A stretch of DNA of 64,000 nucleotides from Psococerastis gibbosa (Eukaryota > Arthropoda > Insecta > Psocodea > Psocidae), in contig OZ020485.1 in assembly GCA_963971405.1 (NCBI GenBank), positions 35,669,921 to 35,733,920 on the forward strand, in the 5' to 3' direction. Position 1 is the first letter of the stretch, and every line of letters begins with the position of its first letter. This document shows positions 21,145 through 38,100 of this stretch, one piece after another. The notes beneath the pieces were generated by a model that saw nothing but the letters and a program-made list of their open reading frames with translations, had not been told where the DNA came from and ran no database searches. A program made the translations under genes and the position numbers.

Positions 21145-23350
21145 AAAGGAAAATCGTCCGACCGGATTGACAGCTACAGACCTATCACATTGAGCAGCTC
21201 CTGTTGTAAGCTAGCTGAAAGGATGATTGTGGCTCGACTAGAACAGTTCCTGGAATCGAACAACTATATTGACGAAAGACAATCTGGTTTTCGAAGAAAC
21301 AGGGGAACTATGGACCAAGTTGTAACTTTTGCACAACACGTCAAGGACGGGTACCATAGACAAATGTCGACAATAGCCGCTATGGTCGACCTAAAAGCAG
21401 CCTACGACAAATTGTGGAAGTCCAAACTTCGGTACAAGTTGTCTGCACAGTATGGAGTCGCTGGAAAACTGCAGAGGTGGATCAAGTCTTTCTTGTGCCA
21501 GCGTCAAATCAGGGTGCGTTTCAAAGATGCCACGTCTAAGTATCGTATTCAGCGTGAAGGTCTACCACAGGGAGCTGTTGTCAGCTGCTTGCTCTTTAAT
21601 GTGATGGTGAATGACCTAATTACAACAATTACAGCTGAACACGGAGTAAACGCCCTTTTGTATGCGGATGATATCCTTGTATGGGCTACTAGCAAAAATA
21701 AAGAAGCACTGGAAGCATGTTTGAACTCGGCTCTTAAGCGCCTTGAATCGTGGGCAGATGAAAACGCTATGACCGTAAGCACAGAAAAGTCCTTTTTCCA
21801 GATGTTTACTCTCTCAACGAAGCCCTACCGTGCTACTATCTCATACAAAGGAACTAACCTGCAGGAAAACTCAATTTCCACATATTTGGGGATCAAACTC
21901 GACTGCAAAATGACTTGGGCACCACAAATCGACGCTGCAGCTGAAAAGGGAAGCAGGAGATGTCGCCTTCTTAAAAGACTCACTGGCTCCAAGTGGGGTG
22001 CAAATCAAGACGTACTAAGCACAACCTATAAAACCTATGTCAGGCCAGCCATGGAGTACGGCAGCGAAGTGATGGTGATGGGAAGCGCAAGTCAATTGGA
22101 GAAACTAAATAAAGTTCAGAACAACGCACTCCGTATTATTACAGGCTCTGCAAAATCCACGCCAATTGCTGCTATGGAAATACAAGCTGGAGTGGAACCA
22201 CTAGAAGTCAGACGGGAATGTGCAACATTGAAGATATGGGAACGTATGAAGCGGGCCAGGTCAACTTTTTGGAAAACATATAACCCTGCTCGGGAGCGAC
22301 TGCGTACTCACATGGCTCCTATTGCAAAGACTCTCGAGCTGGCAGAAAAGTATGGGATCAACTTGGGTGAAGCTGAAACTGTCAACAATAATTTTGAGTT
22401 CTTTAATAACCTACCTGCTGCAAACTTGACCTTAGAAGATCACAACCTACCCAAATCCGCATCCTTGGATATAGCCCTGCGTAAATCGGCCCTACAAACA
22501 ATCCATAGCCGATATCCGGCTGCTGACTGGCTTCATGTCTACACGGACGGATCATCTATGCCCGGGTCAGGAAACACAGGTGCTGGGTATTTCAGTCCCT
22601 TATTTGAAGGGCACGCTGCTGTAGGAGCCCCCCTAAGCTGCTATGATGGAGAGGTTGCAGCCGTTACGATAGCAGTGGAGAGGTTAAAAGAAGCGGAGAG
22701 TCACAAAAAAGCAGTTATCTTTGTCGACTCCCATGCTGCTATCCTCGCCCTCTCCAGCAATAACGAAACTGACTGTCCTCGCACCATCCGATGTAGGCGA
22801 CTACTCGACGAAATGGCTGCTGTTGGCTGGACAATTGCACTTCAGTGGATTCCGAGTCACATAGGTGTGGCTGGAAATGAGAATGCAGACCACCTAGCTA
22901 AACTTGGCGCATCACTACAGCAGGTTAAAGTGAAAACTACACTCTCCTCTGCGAGATCACTAATAAACTGCACATGTGCTAATCAAGTAAAAACTCGTCA
23001 TGCCACAGCTGCACAGGGCAAGAAGTGGGAGAGGCTAGTAAAGGACGGGCCAATCAACCGAAACCTCCCCCGCCACGTGTTTGTTGCCTCCTTCAGAGCC
23101 CTCACTGGACACGACTACCTAGCTTCACACCTACATAGGATAGGCGTATTCGACTCGTCCTCATGCCCCCTGTGTGGACACCCCTCAATGGTGGCCGATC
23201 ATCTCTTTGGATGCCCGGGGCTTGCAGACGCTCGAGACTCGTCGGTGAACACAGGAGAATATCTCCTCGCTGATCTATACTGGCTTGCGCGACACCAAAT
23301 GGCAGAGATGCCAAGAGTGGGCATTGGATAATAATAAAAAATAATAAATA
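21145..23350 (+). mobile_element. 5'-truncated LINE (RT + RNase H)
   Basis: The insertion is bounded by a 10-bp direct repeat (GGTATTATAT). It begins inside the reverse transcriptase, just before SYRPITLSSS, and ends in an A/T-rich tail (ataataataaaaaataataaa). This is the standard result of incomplete reverse transcription. It lies between the peroxidase and TRAP-beta genes, about 440 bp past the peroxidase stop codon. Confidence 0.8.
21190..23331 (+). CDS. LINE ORF2 fragment: reverse transcriptase, RNase H, CCHC finger
   Basis: One uninterrupted frame that is really open from about 21150. RT motifs: GFRRNRGTMDQ, MVDLKAAYDKLW, EGLPQGAVVS and the catalytic LLYADDILVWA. A thumb/linker follows, then RNase H with its acidic residues in HVYTDGSSMPG, DGEVAAV, FVDSHAA and the closing GVAGNENADHLA. 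Near the C-terminus CPLCGHPSMVADHLFGC is a zinc-binding motif. RT plus RNase H places it in the I/R1/LOA-like LINE group. The endonuclease and ORF1 were lost by 5' truncation. The listed start is an internal codon, not a true initiator. Absence of stops over 700 codons suggests a young insertion. Confidence 0.85.
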   Translation: MSSSCCKLAERMIVARLEQFLESNNYIDERQSGFRRNRGTMDQVVTFAQHVKDGYHRQMSTIAAMVDLKAAYDKLWKSKLRYKLSAQYGVAGKLQRWIKSFLCQRQIRVRFKDATSKYRIQREGLPQGAVVSCLLFNVMVNDLITTITAEHGVNALLYADDILVWATSKNKEALEACLNSALKRLESWADENAMTVSTEKSFFQMFTLSTKPYRATISYKGTNLQENSISTYLGIKLDCKMTWAPQIDAAAEKGSRRCRLLKRLTGSKWGANQDVLSTTYKTYVRPAMEYGSEVMVMGSASQLEKLNKVQNNALRIITGSAKSTPIAAMEIQAGVEPLEVRRECATLKIWERMKRARSTFWKTYNPARERLRTHMAPIAKTLELAEKYGINLGEAETVNNNFEFFNNLPAANLTLEDHNLPKSASLDIALRKSALQTIHSRYPAADWLHVYTDGSSMPGSGNTGAGYFSPLFEGHAAVGAPLSCYDGEVAAVTIAVERLKEAESHKKAVIFVDSHAAILALSSNNETDCPRTIRCRRLLDEMAAVGWTIALQWIPSHIGVAGNENADHLAKLGASLQQVKVKTTLSSARSLINCTCANQVKTRHATAAQGKKWERLVKDGPINRNLPRHVFVASFRALTGHDYLASHLHRIGVFDSSSCPLCGHPSMVADHLFGCPGLADARDSSVNTGEYLLADLYWLARHQMAEMPRVGIG

Positions 23351-23360
23351 GGTATTATAT

Positions 23361-25081
23361 TAATCCCAAATCGCCATAATAGGGCTGCTGTGGTGGCATA
23401 GTAATAGGATAAAAACTTATCTACCGTACCTAGCATATTCTTACGCCCATAGCGGCGGCGCAATGGAGTTACATCAGGCCCAAACAGGACCGGGCCTAGT
23501 CCGTGCACAGGTGTAGCACATCATTTGTTTATGGTTTCTTTATCAAAAAATCCTAGGTTAATTTTAATTCGTACAAATTTAGGCTATAGCAAGTGTAAGG
23601 CAGTTATTTCAAAGAATTTTGTAAACAAATTGACGACCGACCAACTTTATGGAAATCAATTAATTCCTCGTTCTGCTATTGCTCCCAAAACGCACATCAA
23701 TATTGACCTCACTAAATTATTATGCCGTACGGTACTTCCTATTTCATAAAATATTTACCTGCGCATCGTCGTGTTTTTTACAGTAATAATACGTAATAAT
23801 ACTTCAGTGCAGAAAATGTAAAATTACTGCGAAAGCTTGTACCGTATTTTTTTTTTTTATGAATATTTCATTGTCCATTTTCATGTCCGAGCCCTGAGGT
23901 TGCAGAACCGAACCAGTAATTAATTAATTAATGTTTTCAAAAAAGTCTCGGTTTTGGTTTACAAAATATTTTGAAAACATTATCTCTACAATCGATACCG
24001 TATTCATCTCATTATTTTCCAATTCAAAATAACGTAAAAATATCTATGGACTTTTTTTTGCAGCAATTCGATCAAATTATCAACAAAAAAACCAGGCTAG
24101 TGAATACTTACTTAGGTACGTGAAGAAGGCGATCATTTTCGTACCTACCTCATCAAATGGTCTATGTGCATTGGTTCCCGTTTCTTAACTGTTAGCAGCA
24201 ACTCGGCTTCTGCATCCATTCGCCTCAGGACCTCAGTATTAGGGACACGATCCAATTCAATAAATTTCACTAATTAGACTTGCATGCTTTATTAGCTTGA
24301 AAATTGGCTATTTTTTAGTCCTGCGCGATCCAAACATACCGAATTAATTGTTGGGATTCACCTATAGCCTAAGCTAAACAGCCATTTGACAAATCATTTT
24401 GTTCGACGAGGAGTTTTAGGGATGTCTCACTTGTCTGTGCGTAAATACTATCACATGATGATCAATGCGATCTGCTGCTACGAAAAATGACAAAAATCCT
24501 ACCGTCAGTCAAAGACATTAAAAACGCTCAATGAACCTACTTTGTAAAGAAATACCAAATCCTATAGCCTACGTACTATACATGGGCTAATAAATGTACC
24601 CAAAGAATACCATATAATTTGCATGTACCTACCTACCTCTAGAACGAAGGCGCAGGACCGAGAGAGCTAGAGGATGATATATGCTGTCACCCAATCGTTG
24701 AGATTGTGACCCCAGTCCTCTAAGGTACCTACCGTACCTACTCAATGTTTAATGGTCTAAAATTGCAATTTCCCTAGGTAGCATAGCATTAAGACGGTAA
24801 TTACTACAAATGAAAGTGCCCTTATTTAAATTTAATAATGAAAGTCAAGGATGGAGTGGACGGTAGCCGGCCTAAAAATACTTTTCGCAGGTTATTTGTA
24901 GCAATAATTTTGGCGCCTTTACGGACTTTTTAATTCCACGACCGTCAACGTGGTAGTAACCCCTGTTCTCTACTATGTCTTCTGCTTATTGCAACGTGGA
25001 ACAGGGGACGCTGTGCAGTGTTTTGACGTGGAGTGGCGAGGAATATAATTTCTAATTTTGCCAAGTCTGAAGGAAAGGTGC
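23361..25081. other. intergenic, no gene seen
   Basis: AT-rich DNA between the LINE and TRAP-beta. A short GC-rich patch (agcggcggcgcaatgg, about 23450) and scattered ACCTACC-type repeats occur. No coding or RNA feature is supported. Confidence 0.3.
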
Positions 25082-26444
25082 ATGAAAATGAAATTTTGTC
25101 TAGTACTGCTGCTAGGGGTAGCAGCCCTAGTAAAATGCAGTGGCGAGGAAGAAACTACAGGTGCAAGACTCTTGGTTTCAAAGCAATTCCTAAATAAATA
25201 TCTTGTTGAAGATATGGACATTCTTTTAAAGGTGAGTCCTTAAAAACTATTTCTTAGATACAACCGTTAAAATAATAGAAATTCAGAACAGCCAAACTGT
25301 AGCACTCCTGAACGGGTGATTTGTAAATAGTCGAAAATGAAAGCAACAACGAACAACATGCATAATTGCATATTCCAAATTTTGTAAGGAAAAGAGAGGA
25401 AAAACAATGGCCTACATTAGTTAGATATCCTTCGAATTTACAAGTAAAAACATTCACAACATGGGACGCGAGAGCTGTACTCATCAAACACAGATACAGT
25501 GCTCCAGGTCATATTCGTACAGCAAACAATTTACCCTGCAATATTATTTTTAAGTTTATTTTTTATTATACCGTTAATTTTTATTTTAGTACACTTTCTA
25601 CAATGTCGGAAAGAGTGTTGCTCTTAATGTGCAACTAACTGATAACTCGTTTCATCCTGAAGCATTTAAAGTAATGGGTGGACAGGTGTCTGTAACAATC
25701 GACAGAATCCCTCCTGGCACCAATGCAACTCATATTGTAGTGATTCGACCATCAAAATACGGGTAAGTGTTTGAAGTTGTAAGTTTTGTGCTTCAGAACT
25801 TGGAGCTAATGCCACTGTGCCCAAATCAAAAGTTTACCACCTCCACCCACATTATATTGTTTATAATGTCCGCCGTTCTGACCATTCAATCGTCCCATCG
25901 ATCAATGCAGTGCTTTGAATGGTGTACTTTCCAAAAAAGGCAAAAGACGGAGGAAAAATTGTTTTTCTCATTACACCTTACGCCAAAACTAGGAACGCAT
26001 GTTCCAGTAAACTAGGACCGGTTCCTTTTCAATTGTATTATAAACTCTGGCCTTAATTATCTGTAATGTTTATTATTGTCACTTGCAACACTTGGCCTTA
26101 TGTTCTACTTTATCTATTCCATTTTTAGCGTTGTGTTCGTGATTGACTAGAGAAATCAGGATTTAATTTTTATTTTTTTTAGGTATTACAATTTTACCGC
26201 TGCTGAAGTGAGGTACCAGCCTAATGAAGATGAACAAACTATCCAATTTGCTGTTACCAGTGAGCCGGGAGAGGGACTGATCGCCGCTTTCCGTGAATAC
26301 GATAAGAAGTTCTCCTCTCACGTTCTTGACTGGGCAGCTTTTGCAATGATGACACTGCCTTCCCTGCTTATTCCTTTTCTTCTTTGGTATTCAAGCAAGT
26401 CCAAGTACGAAAGCATTTCAAAAACAAAGAAGAATAAGGACTGA
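25082..26444 (+). CDS. SSR2: translocon-associated protein subunit beta (SSR2)
   Basis: Three exons: 25082-25231, 25590-25762 and 26183-26444. The phases agree (0, then 2) with GTGAGT and GTAAGT donors; the product is 194 aa. Residues about 1-20 are a signal peptide ([19 protein letters not shown]). The lumenal domain contains [29 protein letters not shown] and two N-glycosylation sequons (NAT, NFT). One membrane span ([18 protein letters not shown]) is followed by a short lysine-rich cytosolic tail. TRAP-beta is part of the TRAP complex that binds the Sec61 translocon in the ER and aids signal-sequence-dependent translocation. Length and topology match the family. A second in-frame Met lies two codons downstream; the first is chosen. 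AATAAA at 26473-26478 is the probable poly(A) signal. Confidence 0.95.
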
Positions 26445-26478
26445 ATCAAATTGACTAGAGATTTGTTGTGTTAATAAA

Positions 26479-27773
26479 TTTTTGTATGGAACTTTTGAAA
26501 ATAACTATTTCATAGCGTCTGAAGTACCCTGACAAATGATATTAACCAAACTCAAAACTGCCTAGCATAGGGTGACCTTGGGCATTGGCAGCTGTCCCCA
26601 CCCCTTGAGGAGGCATCCGTCATCCATAAGCCAACTATCAGAGATAAGTAGTGAAAGTACCTACCAACGTAAAAAAATATCGAAGTCTTTAAAACATTGT
26701 AGCGTAGCAGAACGGATACCTGGAGTCGGTCAAAACTCAGACGTAACTTTTGCAGGCCCACTAGCCACCATATTGATAGCCACGCGATGATTATGCCCCA
26801 TTTGTAGATAACTTAAGCAAGCGCAACTTGATTAGAATTCACGAGGATATAAATGAATCCATAAGCCGTAGCCCATGTTCAAATGTAATATTTTGCAACT
26901 TACAATTCTAAATTAATTCATTAAACATTTAAGTTTTAGTTTTGGTGCATATATCATTCCATCAAAGTGATTGGGAACAGAAACCTCAAAATTTTCTGAC
27001 CTGTTTCTTCTAAACTAAGCGGTTTTGGACCAAAAAGTATAATTCAAAGTTGTAGAGCATAAAATTTGCTACAATTTAGCATGCATACACTTTTTCTTAT
27101 CTTTAATAGTAACCGAGAAACAGCCGATCTCAATTAGAGGAATTATTTCAAAATGGCATACATTATCCAAATACTATGGTTTTGGCCCTCTAACTACCAA
27201 TTACCATCAGTTCTACGATAATTATGGTAATCACTCATCAATATCGACATTCTCGAACAGGAGGAATTACGCAATTTTGTGGCGGAGTAGGTATAAAAGA
27301 ATAATTATCACTAACATTAAAATTGAACAGGTAGTATTATTAATTAATTTAATAAGAACAGTGCAGTAAGATCATTTGCAATAGCGAAACTGCCAACTAC
27401 GAAGTTGGTAAATATAGCCATATATATATATTATAGTATTCTGTGAATATAGCTTTGTACAGCATACTACTTAAATAGTACACTTTTCATGGGTTTGTGG
27501 CGACACAAAAAAATTCAAATGCAAGCTTAATATTACTGCTTATTTATTATGTTACTGCATAGCAATAAGGGGCAACCTCAAAAGATTTGCCAAGGCACGA
27601 AAACGAGCAATATTAAGATAAATAACATCTCATTGCTCTTTTGTTCAAGTTTTGTGTAGGCTTGTAGTGCAGAAATATTTCAACTGTGTAGGGAAGTCCA
27701 TACATTCGATCAGAAGAATATGATAACATTCATTATCATTCAATTTATAAAGTATTGTTAAGTGATTCATGCT
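26479..27773. other. convergent intergenic region TRAP-beta / PCNA
   Basis: 3' flanks of two genes on opposite strands. Nothing coding is seen. The block 26930-27140 (tttctgacctgtttcttcta, agttgtagagcataaaattt) has the look of an interspersed repeat. TTTATT at 27543-27548 could be the PCNA poly(A) signal on the minus strand. Confidence 0.35.
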
Positions 27774-32358
<4,585 letters not shown>

Positions 32359-32748
32359 GGCGCGGTTTCCACCGACCTGCTAGTGCTAAATACAAATACG
32401 GTGACGTGGTAACAGACATTCAAGACTTAGGCGGTGTTTCCACGGACCTCGCATTGCAAAATGCAAATGACATTGACGGAAATGTTTGTTTTACTCTATG
32501 CCATAGTTAAAATTGATCAATGATCATAGAGTAAAATCACAAACAAACTAAAATTAAAAAATGGTTCATGGGATATGTTAAGTACAAACATTTTAATAGA
32601 TTCCTATAAAAAGAAAAATTCTAATTTCCGTCAATGTCATTTGCATTCTGCAATGCGAGGTCGGTGGAAACCCCGCCTAAGTATTGAAGGTCTGTTACCA
32701 CGTCACCGTATTTGTATTTAGCACTAGCAGGTCAGTGGAAACCGCGCC
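32359..32748. mobile_element. palindromic MITE M3
   Basis: 390 bp, with ends GGCGCGGTTTCCACCGACC and its near complement. Inside are paired GTGACGTGGTAACAGACATT motifs and an AT-rich middle shared with M1 (catgggatatgttaagtac, gatcattgatcaattttaac). A clean target duplication is not visible. Confidence 0.65.
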
Positions 32749-33261
32749 TAATTACAATTTTTGAACGTTAGATTGAAAATTAATTGTAATAGCAAAACAA
32801 ATGATAAGATTGCCCCCATTTTTAATTAATGTAAATGAAAATCGTATACTAAGTTTTTATGATTGGGCACCTACGAGGCTATGAAGGACTGAAAAGGACC
32901 GCACAAAACAGACAAGAGTGGAGGAGAAAAATACAACATTCGCTGCAAACCAATCCCTAGATTTCAACTCAAGTATGAATATTGGTATATTCTTCATGGG
33001 TAGGTACCTACCTCGAGTTACCTTCAGAGCATTCCTGTCTAGGTCCCTTTTAAGTCATTTCACATTGATCATGGATAGTCTGGGCTGCTCAATGACGCAT
33101 TGTAGGCCACTTTCTTTGGATTAGATTTCGGATAACCTAAGACGCCTTCATATAAATTGTAAGGTAGCATTTTTACCCATTTCACACTAAAACTTCGCCT
33201 AAAAATTAACTCGTATGGAAGGATTCGAAGCATTTATAGAAGAACCATAAGGGCGAACCGG

Positions 33262-33410
33262 AGTCGCCGATATTCCATTTCAGTGCAAACTTTAATTCCT
33301 CATGAAATATGGAACGCAGAACAATGAAAAAATGTTGAATGGAAAGAAGAATTTTTTCTCCTAATTTTGATACATAGTATGTTGCAATCATCAATACCGA
33401 TCGGCTATAG
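33262..33410. repeat. interspersed repeat, also at 44345-44480
   Basis: Shared words include attcctcatgaaatat, acatagtatgt/atatgtagtatgt and a final ggc(c/t)(a)ata/cagtt in the same order and orientation. It is short and diverged; the class is unknown. Confidence 0.4.
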
Positions 33411-33468
33411 TTATATGCTGCGGATAGGCCTAACTATTCAGATATGCTGTTTGCAAAGGTATAGGGTA

Positions 33469-33855
33469 TGTGGGGACCACTTAGTCCCACATGTGTAATA
33501 ACCAGTCTGCTTCCAGCTTCACCTTTTTCCCGTTAGATGGCGCTGTTCACATTCAGATAATTCAATATTCCTCAATCTTCCTTTTACGTATTTATTTCTC
33601 TTATTCAATAATATCTTTAATCTACCCTCTGTGTCTCATCAGCTCCTTTAGCTGTGGACACAGAGTTGGTTTTTCTATATGGAAGCAGGCTGGATCAAAT
33701 TCAATATTAATTGTAAGCATGTATCGTTCTCGTCTCACAGCTCATATTGTAACCACTGTGTGTTAAAAGACTCTAACTTGAGTCGAAGCACTGCAATACA
33801 AACCAATTCAAGTCTACACTGCCTATTCAATTGCATCGTCCTTCGACAAGCCACA
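33469..33855 (+). repeat. 5' LTR of Gypsy element
   Basis: Starts TGTGGGGACCACTTAGTCCC and ends TTCGACAAGCCACA. No difference from 38309-38695 was found on comparison. Confidence 0.95.
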
Positions 33856-33880
33856 TTGGTGACCCTCGACAACGGAACAA
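33856..33880 (+). promoter_or_regulatory. tRNA primer-binding site
   Basis: TTGGTGACCCTCGACAACGG follows the 5' LTR directly, the usual place and style for a minus-strand primer site. The matching tRNA was not determined. Confidence 0.65.
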
Positions 33881-33884
33881 GCAG

Positions 33885-34345
33885 CCTTCCAGTTCCAGTT
33901 CCAGCCAGTTCCAGTTCCAGCCAATTCCAGCCAGTTCCAGCCAGTTCCAGTTCCAGCCAGCTCCAGTTCCAGCCAGCTCCAGTTCCAGCCAGCTCCAGTT
34001 CCAGCCAGCTCCAGTTCCAGCCAGCTCCAGTTCCAGCCAGTTCCAGCTTCCAGCCAGTTCCAGTTCCAGCCAGTTCCAGTTCCAGCCAGTTCCAGTTCCA
34101 GCTTCCAGCCCGTTCCAGTTCCAGTTCCAGCCTCCAGAACGTCTCATCCGGCCATAGGCGGTGGAAACCACCCCGGAGCAGCTACATTCACCGCAGCAGC
34201 ACAGCCACAACCTGCAAGATGCCGCAGACCACAGCCACAACCGCTACAGCTACGACCGCTACAGCTACAACCGCTACAGCTACGACCGCTACAGCTACAA
34301 CCGCTACAGCTACAACTGCTACAGCCACAACACCGACACCCACGG
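33885..34345 (+). repeat. minisatellites in the Gypsy leader
   Basis: 33885-34130 is an irregular array of CAGTTCCAGC-type units. 34225-34330 is a 15-bp array (ACCGCTACAGCTACR). Both are open in the gag frame (Ser/Gln/Pro-rich, then Thr/Ala repeats), but low complexity in all frames makes coding doubtful. Confidence 0.75.
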
Positions 34346-35124
34346 CTACAACCAAGATGACAGGCCCTGCTAGTACGATGGCAGTCTCGGTCAAGCTTCC
34401 ACCCTTCTGGACACAGTCGGCCAACCTGTCACCGGCACTGTGGTTCACTCAAGCGGAGGCTCAGTTCGCACTTGCTGGGGTCACAATGGAAACGACGAAA
34501 TATTACCACGTCCTTTCAGCGCTCGACCAAAGTACCCTCAGCGAGATCTCAGATTTGTTAGCTGCCCCAGTACCAGTAAACCCATACACTGAGCTAAAAA
34601 CGCAGTTAATCCAACGAATGAGTCTTCCAGCAAGCAGTCGCATTCAGCTACTAATGTCGGAAGACATAGGGGACAAAACTCCCAGCTCTTTTCTCCGGAG
34701 ACTGCGGGCCCTCGCAGAGAAAGCCATATCAGACTCTGTTTTACGCACCATTTGGACGTCTCGCCTCCCGCACGCTATACAATTGGCAATCATCGGTCAT
34801 GATCACCTGTCACTAGGTGACGTCGCGAACCTCGCCGACAAGATGGCCACCATCAATTCAGCAACACGTGACCGGATTCTTGAGTGCACAATGGCCCCTG
34901 TGGACCTATTGAAGACGTTAACAGAGAACGTCGCGGCTCTACAGGCACAGTTCGCCGACAGATACGGACAACGTGCCACACAGCCACGGTTCCAGCGCCA
35001 GTTCCGTTCACCAGCGCCTAAACAAGACCCAACTTGGTGTTTTTACCACCAAACCTATGGGAGGAAGGCCAGAAAGTGCCAGCAGCCATGCAGATTTCCG
35101 AAAAACGACGATCGCAGCCAGTAA
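34219..35124 (+). CDS. gag: Gypsy Gag polyprotein
   Basis: The conserved Gag begins around [18 protein letters not shown] (ATG 34357; 255 aa). An in-frame ATG at 34219 would add a Thr/Ala repeat stretch. The middle shows the arthropod Gypsy capsid pattern ([43 protein letters not shown]). Near the C-terminus [19 protein letters not shown] is the CxxxH...C-type knuckle typical of this lineage. It overlaps pol, which is read in the -1 frame. G AAA AAC at 35100-35106 lies in the overlap and is a weak slippery candidate. The longer frame upstream, reaching into the LTR, is not likely to be translated. Confidence 0.85.
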   Translation: MPQTTATTATATTATATTATATTATATTATATTATATTPTPTATTKMTGPASTMAVSVKLPPFWTQSANLSPALWFTQAEAQFALAGVTMETTKYYHVLSALDQSTLSEISDLLAAPVPVNPYTELKTQLIQRMSLPASSRIQLLMSEDIGDKTPSSFLRRLRALAEKAISDSVLRTIWTSRLPHAIQLAIIGHDHLSLGDVANLADKMATINSATRDRILECTMAPVDLLKTLTENVAALQAQFADRYGQRATQPRFQRQFRSPAPKQDPTWCFYHQTYGRKARKCQQPCRFPKNDDRSQ

Positions 35125-38100
35125 AGGCAGGGCCTGCCTGCGCCACTACACACCTGCTTAAAACCTCACATCGCCTTCTTATCACGGACCCTTGCACCAA
35201 GATACGTTATCTCATTGACACAGGGTCCGACATCTGCGTTTTTCCACGTGCCCGTCTCAACCTACCGCTCCGTCGTACTCAACTCGAGCTGACTGCCGCC
35301 AATGGCACAATCATCAATACGTACGGAACAACAGCTCAACAACTGGACCTGGGATTACGACGCAGTTTCCGTTGGAATTTCATCATTGCCGATGTCACGC
35401 AACCCATCATCGGTGCAGACTTTCTCGCAGCCTCTAATTTGCTGGTGGATCTCCAGAACTCAAAGCTGATCGACGGGACAACGCATCGCAAGGCGAACCT
35501 GTGTCAAAGCCCCTCCAAGCAACCTAGCGTTTCTACCTTAACAATACCGCACAGTACCCCGGCCAGTCTAAAAGTAATAATTGAGGAGTTTAGCGACCTC
35601 ACGCGGCCGAGACAACCCACAGACCAGGTCAAACACTCCACGGTCCACTACATTAGAACGACAGACGGACCTCCCGTCTCCGCTCGCCCACGCCGGTTGG
35701 CCCCGGACAAGTTTATTATCGCCAAAAAGGAGTTCAACGACATGATCCAGACCGGCGTATGTCGTCCGTCCGACAGCCCATGGGCCTCACCATTACACCT
35801 AGTACCTAAAAGCGACCATTCATGGCGCCCATGCGGGGACTACAGACGGCTCAATGCTCGAACAATTCCTGACGCGTACCCAGTCCGCCACATCGCAGAT
35901 TTCAGTGCAGAATTGCGAGGAAAAACCGTATTCAGCAAAATAGACCTGGTCAAAGCATTCACCCAGATACCAGTTTCCAATGGTGACATTCCAAAGACAG
36001 CAATAAATACTCCGTTCGGCCTTTTCGAATTCCCATTCATGACATTCGGTCTTCGCAATGCTGCTCAAACCTTCCAACGCTTCATGGATAACATCCTACG
36101 CGACCTCCCGTGGGCATATTCATACATCGACGACGTACTGGTTGCATCGAGTGATAAGCAGGAGCACGAATCACACCTACGTCAACTCTTCCAACGATTC
36201 CGAGAATATGGCCTAGTCATTAATCCTAGCAAGTGTACCCTCGGCGTTGGGTCAATCAGCTTTCTTGGTTACCTCGTGTCAGCAGAAGGCACACAAGCCC
36301 TACCAGACAGGGTAAAGGCACTCACTGAATACCCTCTTCCAAAGACATTCAAAGATCTACGCCGTTTCCTTGGCATGATTAACTACTACCGCCGGTTCCT
36401 ACCAAATGCAGCCAACGAACAAGCACCACTCAACACGTTGTTATCTGGAGACAAGGTAAAAGGGAACGCTACGATACCATGGACAACAAAGCTTACCGAA
36501 GCTTTCAGCTCATGCAAACACAGTCTGGCACGCATCACCCTACTCGCGCATCCAGATCATACGGCTCCGATTGCACTAGTCACAGATGCATCAGACACCA
36601 GTATCGGAGCTACAGTCCAACAACGGATCAACGATCATTGGCAGCCATTGGCATTCTTCTCGCAGAAACTTAAAGAAAACCAACGAACATGGTCCGCCTA
36701 CGATCGCGAATTGCTTGCGGTACACGACGCCATTCGTCATTTCCGTTACCTGCTAGAAGCGCGCGCTTTTGTCGTGTATACCGATCACAAACCGTTGACG
36801 CACGCTTTTCAGAATCCAAAAACAAGTTGCTCACCTCGCCAAATGCGGCAAATGGAATTCGTCTCTCAATCCACCACGGACATCCAATACATCGCTGGGC
36901 AGGACAACTTGGCCGCTGATGCATTCTCAAGAATCGAAGCAATCTCTACTCCCGTATCTCCTGAGCAACTTTCTTCTGCTCAGAAAGACGACAGAGAACT
37001 CAAAGAGCTTCGGTCCAGTAGAAAGACGTCCCTCATCCTCGTTGATGTTCCCATTCCGGGCTCTGATTCAGTCCTTACGTGCGATTCTAGTCAAGACATA
37101 CAACGCCCATTTGTGCCCAAACCATTACGTCGACAACTTTTCGAGCACCTACACAGCCTACATCACCCAGGAATAGCAGCGTCTGCTAACCTGGTTGCCC
37201 AACGCTACATATGGCCTTCTATCCGTAAGGATTGCCGCGCTTGGGCTCGTCTGTGTGTCAACTGTCAATTGTCCAAGATACATCGACACACCCTCACTGC
37301 GATTGGAACCTTTACTCAGCCTGACCGACGGTTTCAGCACATACACCTCGACATTGTAGGCCCATTACCACCGTCGGAAGGCTACACGTATTTGTTAACA
37401 CTCGTTGACCGTTTCACGCGATGGCCGGAAGCCGCTCCTATGGTGAACATCACCGCCGAAAACGTCGCCAGAACCCTCATTTCCTGCTGGATCAGCCGGT
37501 TTGGGTGCCCGGAGACAATTACTACAGATCGCGGCCGACAGTTTGAGAGCCATTTGTTTGCTGACCTGGCCCGATTATGCGGATTTCACCATGCACGGAC
37601 TACCAGTTACCACCCTGCATCCAACGGCATGGTAGAGCGTATGCACCGCTCACTCAAAGCCTCCATTATGTGTCATGCCAATGACAAATGGACGGAAGCC
37701 CTTCCGCTAGTTTTACTGGGCATGCGCGCCACTCTTAAGAAAGATCTTCAAGCTTCTCCAGCAGATCTGGTCTATGGTGAACCATTAAGACTACCAGGAC
37801 AGATGCTGACAACTCCTCCTTCAAATCAGAGTCCGGCGGACACTCTCATCTCACTTCGAAGGAAATTCGACTCACTACGCCCCACTCGCGTCAAGAGACA
37901 CGGGGCTCATCAAACATTCATCCCACAAGACCTTGCCAAGGCCACGCACGTTTTCGTGAGACAAGACCACGTCCGTGCTTCCCTCGAACGTCCTTATGCG
38001 GGACCATTCCCTGTGTTAAGTCGCACCGACAAAACAGTTACGATATCAAGCCGCGGTCGTGCGGTTACTGTGTCAATGGACAGGGTCAAGCCGGCCTACA

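Noticed and set aside
33491-33766. 91-codon frame present twice (also 38331-38606)
   Set aside because: It lies inside the two LTRs; repetition is due to the LTRs, and no domain is seen.
33827-34448. Trp/Gly-rich and Val/Ala-rich minus-strand frames
   Set aside because: They are antisense readings of the two minisatellites in the Gypsy leader.
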